Shown here in pieces: positions 23,598-34,200 of a stretch of DNA of 64,000 nt. The position numbers and the translations under genes were made by a program. Location of the stretch: the NCBI RefSeq assembly GCF_021134715.1, contig NC_060023.1, positions 10,602,001-10,666,000 of the forward strand, written 5' to 3'. Below the pieces are notes generated by a model. The model did not search any database. It saw only the letters and a program-made list of their open reading frames with translations, and had not been told where the DNA came from. This DNA is from Daphnia pulex (Eukaryota > Arthropoda > Branchiopoda > Diplostraca > Daphniidae). Position 1 is the stretch's first letter, and each line of letters begins with the position of its first letter.

Positions 23598-23865
23598 TTT
23601 GACTTATTTTCTTAGGTTATCTACCAATCGTCTAGTTGAGTTAGAGTGTTAGACTCTGTCTGTGTAGTAGTTTCCAAAATCAGGCCTTTCTTACGCGCCA
23701 ACGAAGTTTAACATTGAAGTTTCTTTTTTCCAACGCTAGATGGCTTTTTGAAAATTTGCAGCTGTCAAAACAGTCAGTTTCAGAAACTTTGCACATGTCT
23801 TTTAACATTTATCGGCAGTTATTTTTTTGAAATATTTAGTGATAACTGACGATTACTATGCCAGC

Positions 23866-24256
23866 AACAAAGCTCACTTGTTAAATTTTCGATATTTCGC
23901 TTTTTTTTTCTACTTCCGGTTTGCTCATTTCAGTCTGTAGTTCAGTAAATATTCATTTGAGGAGCAAAAGAACCACATATTCGTGATCCTCGTAAAATTT
24001 GAAGTAAAGTTCATGTTATATTTTTTACGTTTTCGTACTTCCGGTTTCGAAAATTTTCCTGAACTATAGTTCAGGAAAATTCTCGATTTTGGCCAAATTT
24101 TGGATTTCGTTTAAATCACACCTAATCGACCCCAAATTTCATGGAGATCACGAATATGTGGTTTAATTTGACGACAGCTCAATGGTTGAGGCGCTGTGGT
24201 TACTTCCGGTCTACTTCCGGAATTTTTTTTTTTTAGACTAGCAAGTGAGCTTTGTT
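23866..24256. mobile_element. Short TIR element (right arm)
   Basis: Mirror of 20753-21142 with the same 15-bp terminal repeats. Confidence 0.5.
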
Positions 24257-24584
24257 CTGTGTATAGTTCTTAATATTGCAAGCTTGATTTTAAGTTAAAA
24301 AAATTGCATTTTTGAATCTTTGATCTAAAAAACCAAATCAATGTGCCTATATGTATTATGTAACTTTTATTGGCATGTCACTTAATAAGAATTGTTTTGT
24401 CTTTATTCAGGTAATGCAGAGGAGACGTCAAGAAGATGGATTTTCTCATCTTTAACAGTCGTCACCTGTCTCCGTCGGATGTTGCCCCTGCTCCTGGTGA
24501 GAACGAAATCGCGAACGACACCGAGACTTGTCATCAACGTGGATCATCGTATTGTTGGTATTATTTCGTTTGTGTTAGTGTAAG

Positions 24585-24852
24585 TTAACCCGTTGACTGC
24601 CACGCCTTTGTTCTCCCATGCACGGGCCGCGCTGTTCGGTCTCATGGTTTACAGCCGCGGGGTCGGAGAGTCGCCAAGCCCAAAATTTGCCGCAAGGCAA
24701 GCCTGTTTCAGGCAATGCACCTTAGTCCCCCCCTTGTCAGCACGGACTTGTCAGCAATGGCAAGTCCCACTTGGTCATGGATCCTTCAGACGTGGCGCGT
24801 AGAGTAGTAGAGTGCAACCTACGGGTTGTATGGCGTGGCAGCCAACGGGTTA
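24585..24852. mobile_element. piggyBac-like MITE (right arm)
   Basis: Mirror copy of 20157-20424, so it was inserted before the arms were duplicated or homogenised. Confidence 0.6.
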
Positions 24853-25430
24853 GCTTAAGTGTATGTATGTATGTATGTATGTATGTGACTTTAAAATGTG
24901 GTGGAATTGTGGGTGGAGGTGGGACAATATAACACAATTCTTTTTATAAATTTTTTGTTCATTGTCTTTTGATAATTATCAAGTCTTGTTTAGGAATTGT
25001 TCCAATATATTTTTCTCAACTTCAAATTCTTTCATTTATACAAAATTCATCCACTTGCCTTTTACTTATAAGACTTACCCAAATCAACAGTTGCAACCTC
25101 CTTTCGTAACCTACCCTTGTAACATCGTCAAAACACAAGAACATGTCCGAATGCAGATAAAGGCAATAGTCACCTCCAAAATATGAAACAGACATGTCAC
25201 AGCGCAGGATACTGGCCTTGAAGAAGTGAAGAAACACTGGCCTTGCAGAAACACCAATAGACACCTGTCAAATGACGACAGGCTTGAAGTTACTACCAAC
25301 AGTCTTACAAAAGAATTACCCGCGTTAGAATTTATATTTTCTCATTTAAATTCAACAATTCACTCAGTGACCAATGTGAAGACAACCGACAAATGGAAAT
25401 AAAATCAAATGAAAATTTCAGCTCTATCAT

Positions 25431-26300
25431 TTAGGAACCTCCATGTAGCAAGTTGCGGAAGCAGCTTGTGGTGTTGTACTCCGCTGCCATCGTGGTGTAG
25501 TACTCCGCTGCCATCGTGGTGTAGTACTCCGCTGCCATCGTGGTGTAGTACTCCGCTGCCATCGTGGTGTAGTACTTCGCTGCCATCGTGGTGTAGTACT
25601 CCGCTGCCATCGTGGTGTAGTACTCCGCTTCCATCGTGATGTAGTACTCCGCTGCCATCGTGGTGTAGTACTCCGCTGCCATCGTGGTGTAGTACTCCGC
25701 TGCCATCGTGGTGTAGTACTCCGCTGCCATCGTGGTGTAGTACTCCGCTGCCATCGTGGTGTAGTACTCCGCTGCCATCGTGGTGTAGTACTCCGCTGCC
25801 ATCGTGGTGTAGTACTCCGCTGCCATCGTGGTGTAAGCTGGAGAAACGTAGGTTGTAGCGCAATACTTGGGCGCTTCAGTGGTGTGACAAGTTAGGTCCT
25901 CGGTGTAGTAGCTGGGAACAGAATAATACATGGGAGCATTATTATAGTTAGCTGGAACATCGTAGGTTCAAGTTTAATACTCAGGAGCTTTTGTGGCGTA
26001 GTACTGGAGACCTTCGTATAGTAAGTAGGTGTTGACGTTGTTAATTAGTAAGTGGCGTGGTGAAGGTAGTGAAGCTCGAGGAAGAAAAATACTTCGGAGC
26101 ATCTGCGTAGTAACATTGGGGCAGCATAAGTTGTGGTGTAATACTCTGGAGCCTTGGAGGTGTAGTATTTGGAGGCCCCAGTGTAGTAACCGGTTGCTAC
26201 GGATTATTCACGCCCGCCATACCCAGGAGAAATCAGCACACCAGTGGTCGATCCATCCATCAACGATATAACGCCCAACAGCAGCACGACGCCAAAGTTT
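25431..26300 (-). pseudogene. Tyr/Thr-rich secreted repeat protein, decayed copy 2 (right arm)
   Basis: Mirror of 19021-19578 enlarged by 13 minisatellite units. The 3' part is an open frame of 166 codons from 25931 down to 25431, but the signal-peptide region (about 26190-26300) still ends in a stop. One substitution separates it from the left copy upstream (Trp for Arg in an alternative frame at about 26053). Confidence 0.7.
25479..25838 (-). repeat. 24-bp coding minisatellite, 15 units
   Basis: Fifteen in-frame 24-bp units (YYTTMAAE; variants YYITMEAE and YYTTMAAK) on the minus strand. The 312-bp excess over the left arm equals exactly 13 units. Confidence 0.95.
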
Positions 26301-26405
26301 ACTTGACAATTAATAAATTTTATCATTAATAATCAATTATGGAACCGGTATATTAACAAATAGAAAAAAGTAGAGTTGATTCAAAACTCTATGGAAAAAT
26401 TTTTA

Positions 26406-26866
26406 CCTTTATTTAAAACTTGTAATGCGACGAAGGATGAAGTTGATGACAAATAGTGCACGGTAGTTCCTGTTGCTGTAACGGAGATGCTCACTCGGCT
26501 GCTGAATTCTTTCACCTTTCCTCTACTTTCATACGAAAAGTATATTTATTGGAATGCCATATTAAAACTCCACACAACAGAATGTTTACCATGATATGTA
26601 GTGGTGTAGTACTGCAGTGCCTTGGTGGTGTAGTGTTGGGGAGCCTCGTTGTAATAATCTGGAGCAGGGTATGTTGCAGTGTAGTACTCCGGTGCCTTGG
26701 TGGTGTAGAAATTAGTGCCCTCGGTATAGCACTCAGGCGCTTTGGGGTAGAGTCTCGGGGCAACATAATTTGTGGTGTAATACTGAGCCTTGGCACTGCA
26801 GTTACTGTTGCCGTGTCGGAGATGACCACTCGACGGTTTTCTTTCGCCTTTTCTCTTTTTTAATGA
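26406..26866 (-). pseudogene. Chimeric leader/repeat-exon fragments (right arm)
   Basis: Mirror of 18455-18915, with the same fused leader and Tyr-rich blocks. Confidence 0.5.
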
Positions 26867-26931
26867 TCAGAGTAAAAAATTTAGATAAAAGCAATTGGAA
26901 TATTTAAAACTCTAAGTAACAGAATATTTAC

Positions 26932-27723
26932 CCATGATATGTAGTTGTGCAGTACTCCGGTGTCTTGGTGGTGTAGTACTTCGGAGCATCGGTGTAGTAA
27001 TCGACCCTTTGGTATTGTAGCTCGGGGAAGAATAATACTGTGGGGATTCGGTGTAGTAGCTCAGGGCAGCATAAGTAGTAGGATAATAATCTGGAGCCTT
27101 GGTGCAGTACTTGGGGGCCTCGGTGTAGCAACTGGTCGAGCCGTATCTTGTGTAGTAAGGTGGCGGCGTTTCGATTTGTTAGCCGCCATACCCAGGAGAC
27201 ATCGGTACACCAGTGGCCGACCCAGCCATCAACGATGCAACACACAACTGCAGCACGACGCCATAGTTTGCTAGACAAATAATTATTTGAACATTATAAC
27301 AAATGATAAGTACAACATTACAACATGTTAACAAATAATAAGTCGATTCACAACTCTATGTAAAATTTTTACCCATGATTTGACTAGCAATTCGACGAAG
27401 AATGCAGTTGGTGACAAATGGTGCACTGCAGTTGCTGTTACCGTACCGGAGATGCTCACTCGACTGATTTCTTTCGCCTAATCCTTGCCCTTATGTACGA
27501 CTAAAAAATAAATAATTTAACAAATAATATGCAACATTATCTGGCATGTTAACAAAGAGAAAACAAAATAGAAATTGATACATAACTCCATACAACAACA
27601 GAAAATTTACCCATGGTTGAGAACTGATAGTACGATGAAGAATGCAGCTGACGGCAAATAGTACACTACAGCTGTTCCCTTGTCGAAGATACTCGCTCGA
27701 CTGATCCATGTCGACTTTTCTCT
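26932..27723 (-). pseudogene. Tyr/Thr-rich secreted repeat protein, decayed copy 1 (right arm)
   Basis: Mirror of 17598-18389, with the same signal peptide, the same in-frame stop after the PGYGG motif, and the same frameshift. Shared lesions show the decay preceded duplication or was spread by gene conversion. Confidence 0.75.
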
Positions 27724-27734
27724 CGCCTTTTATA
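27700..27734 (-). promoter_or_regulatory. TATA/Inr core promoter of the right-arm pseudogene
   Basis: Exact mirror of 17587-17621: TATAAAA on the minus strand at 27728-27734 and initiator at 27700-27704. It reads toward the palindrome centre, against the left-arm promoter. Confidence 0.6.
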
Positions 27735-28429
27735 CGACTTTTTCTCACCCCTCCTCTTAAGCCTTGCGGTTATTTTACCTTCTTGATAATGATGCAAAAC
27801 GTCCCGTTCTCACCCAACCTCTACACCACTGCATGAAACGTTTTTTTTTTATCTCCATGACCTTCGATTGAAATGCAAACTGGCCTTTCCTTCTTTAGGT
27901 AGACGTTGCTGGGGATGGGTCTACAAAAAAAAAACCAATATCAAAATGAACACCAAATAGCTTACCCTTGCGGCTATTGTACCTGCTTTGATAATGATGA
28001 AACACGTGTCATTCTCACCCATCCTCTTCACCACCGCATGCCAGTTTTACGTAATTTTCTCGTGACCTTCAAGCGAGAAGGACATCCTGTCTGGACAAAC
28101 TGGCAGACCTTTCTGCAGGTTGACTTGCATGCAAGAATCACAACGAAGATATGCAAAAATTTTAACGAATCAAGAACTCCTCACTTATGTTGACTGCAAG
28201 GTTACCTCGAATATGAGTTTGGATTCCCTAGAGTCCAGAGCTATTATTGTAAACTGATATCAAGACGTCGCAAAAGGCCAGTAACGGCAACCAGCGCCAA
28301 CTCCATTGACCCCAAAACGAAATTCATAACATTCGTGTTTGCGCATCTGTTAGAAAGAATAAAATGATTATACGTACATAATATATCTATGTTTTCATGT
28401 ACAGATCTGGTACATGTACATACACATTG

Positions 28430-29130
28430 CAGGTTATTCACTTCACACTCTTCATGTCACTACTCTAAGCAGCAATGGGACAAGGATTATCTATGTTATT
28501 TACAAATTTACACAAATTTACCTATAAGAAATGAAACTAATCAAACTCGAGTTGGGTTTAGAAGGTAACCCGGCTAAGATCTAAGCTGGGTTGCCGGTTG
28601 CCTTCTAAACCGAAGTAAAAACAGCCATAAAAATTGCAAAATTCAGAAAAGATCCTATGGTTCACAAGCAAGAATACCTATGTTTATGAAAATCTGAATT
28701 GTAATGGTCTGGTAGCAGTAATGGGGAAATACCTTATCTCAATACATATTTTTTATTCCACAATATTTGGGCTTCAAACATGAGTTTTAGGCTTTTGACA
28801 GCATGAGGATCTAATGGATGGAAATTGACTCAGCGCTACTAGTCAACTTGTTGGAATGACTGACAGTAGGCTATGCTGATCTAGAATTTGAAGAAATAAG
28901 TTAGAATAACATAAAAATAAGAAAACTAGGTCAACCTACATTAGATATGAACTTATGAAGTTAAATTCGGTATTTGAAATTACAGGAATAGAAGTAGAAA
29001 TTAGCAGCAATTTGCCAATTTGTTTCGCCCATTTCACCCATAGCCGATTTCACCTCGTCGCCCACGATAAGAACAACAAGGGCGACACTGGCGACATCTA
29101 GTAATGAGTTTTGAATCTTAAGTTAGTTGC
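28430..29130 (-). repeat. Outer copy of nested repeat A (right side)
   Basis: Reverse-complement partner of 15665-16855, lacking the MITE. It supplies the empty site (CGGCTATGGGTGAAATGG on the reverse strand). Confidence 0.7.
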
Positions 29131-29286
29131 ACAGTCACATCACACTGTCACAGACATCACATGACACTATGACAGTATGATACGTCGTTAAAATTAAAAA
29201 GTTAAACAACGGAGATTGGATAATAAGTTAACTATTTTTAAGTAATATTTCACACAATATTTAGCTAATGATTTTATTGCATTCTT

Positions 29287-31216
29287 GCCGCTTCAGAACT
29301 CAGAAGGTCTTGTGGTCCAGTTAAGTCCAGTTAACTGACTACAGCAGGATCCAGAGATTTCTACCACAATTTCTACGTCCTAAGTCATTTTTGTTAACGT
29401 AAACTATTTTTAAAACGCATTAATAACCTTGTTCAGCTCTCGCTTCATACTTAGCATAGGCATCAGAAGATTCGCATCATATTGGAATTAAGTGACAACT
29501 AGAACTCCTTATTTTTAAGCTAAGATTTAAAGACCATTTAATATCTATCAAATCCATCAAGTCAAATAGTAATCGTCGACATTATGTCGTGAAAAAGTTT
29601 CAAGAAAAGGAGAAAAAACAAAAACATTTTGCCTCCCGCAAAAGCGTGACCAGGTTGTCCTCCCATGCAGCAGTTCTACTTGACCGCAAACCCCTGCAAT
29701 TGATCTAAAGAGAGAGGGTTGCGTAATTTATACATGCCTAGTCTTGGTGGTAAAATTGCTTCATGAAGGAAGGCCAAAACAATCCCAATGCGGGATATCC
29801 GCTTTATTTTCACTTTCCAACATTGGAACTGCACCCATACCGAACGGCAAATTCCATTGTGGCGATCACGATTACTTATTCAAACAACAGAGCGCCTAAA
29901 GAGTGAAAAAAAAAAAACACAGAGAGAGTGGATTTCTCAATAGATTAAGATATTTTCAGTTATTTTCCATTGATCAATCGAGCAGCTGCTAAATCGAAAT
30001 GGACAGTCTTCCTTGAAGAGAAAATAAGGGTCTCCGTTCCAGTATGGTAATGATATCTGCTATTATTTAACTCGTAGTATGCAGCAAAAGACCATAAGAC
30101 AATTCAATTATTAACAGCAAGGCCGGCGAATCGAATTGATTTCATACACAAATTGCAGCTGACGATGAAAATGGCAACCCGAGGTTTCATAAAACGTTCA
30201 CGTGCATTACGAGGAGGTCAAACCTGAACGAGCTGCTGCTACTACCTGGCTATCCATACAGCCAAGGAAAGGGAAATCTTATATCTCTGTGCAAGTGTCC
30301 TACATATAGCCTTGAGTTAAGCTGCAAAAGATGGAGAGCAAAAAATTGCAAAAAAATCGATCACAGCGTTGCGTACCAGAGGTCTCTCACATTAAAAATA
30401 ATTTAGAGCTGAAAAGGGCGAGAACAGAAACTGTGCAATTGGCTGAAGAATTTCAAGTATGAAGGTGAAAATTTAATTACAGAAAAAAGAACAGCTTATT
30501 TGTCTAAATACTTGGTAACTGATGGCGTACATAATTGATCATAAATAAAAGCGCAGCCTTTCGCTACTCCTAAACCCGTTGTTGGAATTTTAAACTCCGT
30601 TTCAACAACGAAAAATTGCCCATAAAAACTGCTGGTAGAATGTTACAAAAAAAAGTCACTGATCACAGTATACGCAATATCTATAACTATGTATGGCACC
30701 TTTCATAACCTTCCTAAACATATACAATAGACCTATTAATACAGAGAGTCTTACCGAAAAAAGGAAAATCGCTGGCGGCGATGTTGCAGGGTTTCACAAC
30801 ACACACACAGCACATGAAGAGGCAATTACAGGTATGAAAGGACGTACCGTATATACACTGGCGCAGTCACGTACCCCTCCAGTCAACGAAAAGGGAAATC
30901 TCCTAAAAGGTGTCAAAATAGCCTTGAGTTACTAAGACGAAGACAACGCCACACGCACAAAAAAAATCAATTACCATAGGCTGATTACTTCTGACCAAAC
31001 TAATTTTCCAGTTGTTGGAACAATACCAAACTTTCCTCGGCGCGGGCATCCGCTTTCATTCCTGCCTGCAATGCACACGACATGTACAGGAGAAAGAAAC
31101 GAGCGGTCGATTCGAAAAATAGCAGTGTATTATTATTATTATATTAGTCAGCGGGCAAAATTTCTGAAAATTGGCAAACGTTTTTCAAACATTAAAAAGA
31201 CGAACGGGTGGGGCTA
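29287..31216. other. Intergenic, no gene recognised
   Basis: The longest frame here is 80 codons (30693-30935) without a known domain. Two short similar patches (GGGAAATCT..ATAGCCTTGAGTTA) lie near 30266-30316 and 30888-30934. A variant poly(A) signal for the minus-strand gene, AATATA, lies at 31140-31145. Confidence 0.5.
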
Positions 31217-34200
31217 TTATTTGGCGGTTTGCATAATCCGTTTGCAAATGAAGGCGGTTTCGTCCAGCAGCAAATCGAGTATGGCCTCGGCTGTTTGGTG
31301 TTTGACTTGAACTTCTTCGCTGGAGAAATCCGTCCAGAACTTCTCCTCGATTTGCAATTCGCGTACCAGAATTTCATCAACTCGATCGCGTTTCTTCTGC
31401 GACCACCTGGCCAGTTGGCTTTCGCGAAGTAAGCGCGGCTGGTAATTCATTTGGACTAGCACGGCGCTTTCGACGGCCTTTACGAGCTCCATGCGCGACC
31501 GGATCGGTCTGCCACCCACAAATTTCTGACCGGCCAGGAATGTGCTGCGTTTGCTCAACTCCGCCAAGTGGAGACGAGATAAATCGGCCAACAGGGACAA
31601 GAAAGCCCTGCAATTGTCTTGCCATTCAGCTGGCTGATCCGATTGCGATTGGAGATCGACCGTAAGAAGCTCATCCGGAATGGGGATGTCTGGCTGCGAG
31701 TGGTTGTCGAGTAGGAATTCGGTAAAGCGCTTACAATATCGAGCGACATCTTCTTTGGATTTCGGAACGATTTGTTTGTTTTCCGCCACGACTGGTGAGC
31801 GGATCTTTTGCCAAGTGAGGGCCTGGCCCGGCGGAGTGTAAGGCGGAGGCGGCTTGTTGGGTATCTCCCGCAAATAAAGAACCGATCCGGAGCTCAATCG
31901 CTGGATCTCCTGTTCAATCCGCTTTTGTTCGCGCTCCAGGGCCTCGGCTTCCTGGATCACCTTGTCGCGATTTTCGTCCGGAGCAGAGTCCGGCAGAACG
32001 GGGGCCACTTCCAAGTCGTCGTCGATCCATTCGTTGTCGAAACGCAAATCATTGAGTTTCGACTCGAGAGCGTCACGTCCCTCGGCGCTGGTCAAATCGC
32101 AAGGCGGAGCAAATGAGTTTCCGGCCGGATGACTGATTGGCGAATGTCCATCGTCGGGACTGAGAAGATCGAAAGTCGTGGTCAGGTACAACTGGGAGCG
32201 ATTCTCCTTGGGCACTTCCGTCGCCGATGTTGACAGCAAAGCGCTGACACGTTGCAACACATCCGCCGATGTTTTACTCGACACAGGATCCACCTCCTCT
32301 GTCTCCTTTTTCTTCTTCAGGAGGCAACGCATGGCCAGAGTGATGGTTTCCTCCACCAGGATGTCCAAAATGGATCTGGAAATTTCTTCCGCCAATTCTT
32401 CTCTGACTTGAACGTCACTTTTGATGATCATCGTTTGATTGAAAAGATCCGTTCGACCCGAGTCGGATATCTCGGCCTGGTTATCCTGGGCTGCCGACGG
32501 ATCGGTTGATAGTTCCGAGAGAGATTTTTCCGATTCGGCGGATTCGACAACCGGCAACATGGTCGCTTCACCTTCTTCAACCAGCAGTTCACCTCGGACG
32601 GATTCATGGTCGCTCAGCTGACCGATGGACTCATCCGCTTCGGTTTGAATTTGAGTGCTTATGGAAGAGCTGCCCGAGGACTGTTCTACTGCTTTCTGTT
32701 CGCTCGGCGGAGTTTGTCCACTTCCTTCCACCTCCAACGACTTGGCCGATTCCGATTCCGAAATCTTGGGCTCGGATTCCGATCGAGCCGACGTTGGCGA
32801 CTTGGCCTCATCGGCGCGGATGAGGGCTCGCGGCTGACGGATGACAGGTCGGACAGCTAAAACGGCATTGGCGGTTGCGCCCGTTTCGGCATCGGCATCC
32901 AGCTGGGAACGAAGGTCGGTGATACAACGGTCGTAAACCTGGCGGGGGAAAATAATAGGGTGTAAATTCCACGAGTCACGGGCCACATCAGTGAAACAAA
33001 CGAGGAAAAATGATCCAACAGATAAATGAAAAAATAAAAATAAAGTCCTTTACCTCAATCTGTTTGATCAAGGCACTTTCTTGGGCCTTCAATTTCTCCT
33101 TGCTGAGCCTCCTGTGTTCGGTCTTCAGACGCTGGGCTTCCGTTTCACGCCGCTGGAGTTGATCTGTCAAGGCCAGTAGGCGACTCTCGACATCGCTGAC
33201 GTCAGACGCTGTTTCTGCAAAATGGAAACACAGTTATTACTTATTATTATCCGACGAGGGAATCAAGGCGTGAATGTTCTGATTCACAAACGACGCCTAA
33301 ATGATTCACACACACAACAAAATATGGATGGATAGAAAGTTGTCTGGATTACCATTCTGAGACAGGTTGATGGAATCGTCCGAGCCGCTCGAGTGCCGAC
33401 GGCGGAATTTCGTCCGAAATCGTATGCTGTCGGCGGTCGTTCTGGGAGACAAAGGTGCACGTAACCGGAGATTGGACAAGGCCGAGCCGGAGTCGTGACC
33501 TTCCAGTTCGCTGCGAGTGGAGCGGCTAAGTTGCTGGCTCACCTCGGCGTCATCGTCGACCGCTTCGTCATTGCTGGAAGGTGGCTGTGATTTGTGCAAA
33601 CGGAATATGGACATCAACACGCCATGGAAACGTTATAATCAAATTAGGAATTTAGGCTACAAAAAACCAGCAAAACAAAAGAGCAAAAAAAAAAGAATAA
33701 CCGACCTGAATGTGAGCGGCTTCGCTGATGACTTGCTGGAAAGTGGAGGTGGATGACGAATCGGCCGGCTGGTCGATATTGGAAGCTTCGCCAACGATGG
33801 AAGCCGACGTGTCCCCTGCACCGACGGTCGAATTAGAGACAGCGCTCACGTCCGTCTCCCAGGAACTGCTGTCGTAGTGCTGGTAATCCGACGATCCTTT
33901 GCTCCGCTGCTCCTCTTTCTTGTGCTGGCGTCGTAGGGCTTCGATGCGCGCCCGCTCCTCCTGCAGTTTCAACAGCAATCCGCGCTGTCTCTTTTTGATG
34001 CTGGCCGCCTTGTCACGCTCGCCCTGGGCCCGCAAAATGCGCTTCTGCATCTGTAGGAGCTCCAGCTCGGCCAGCGTTTTCTCGACCTGCGCCTTCTCGC
34101 GCAACTTGAGCAGCAGCCGCTGCTGTTTAGCCTCTTCCTGGAGTAGAACGTCAACAGCTTTGGGTGGCAGCACCGAAACGTTCGAAAGCGCCGAAGAATC

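Larger units (their letters stand above)
22507..29286 (-). repeat. Right arm of the giant palindrome
   Basis: Reverse-complement counterpart of 15495-22487. The spacer between the matched central ends is 19 bp (22488-22506). Differences from the left arm are a 24-bp minisatellite with 15 rather than 2 units, absence of the 466-bp MITE, loss of about 35 bp near 28,370, scattered substitutions, and a ragged outer 0.9 kb. Confidence 0.9.

Noticed and set aside
25479..25838. CRISPR-like regular repeat array
   Set aside because: The 24-bp units are contiguous with no spacers and encode an 8-residue protein repeat in a eukaryotic genome.
15495..29286. LTR retrotransposon or Helitron explanation of the repeat pair
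   Set aside because: The copies are inverted, not direct, and no gag/pol, Rep/helicase or primer-binding site is visible.
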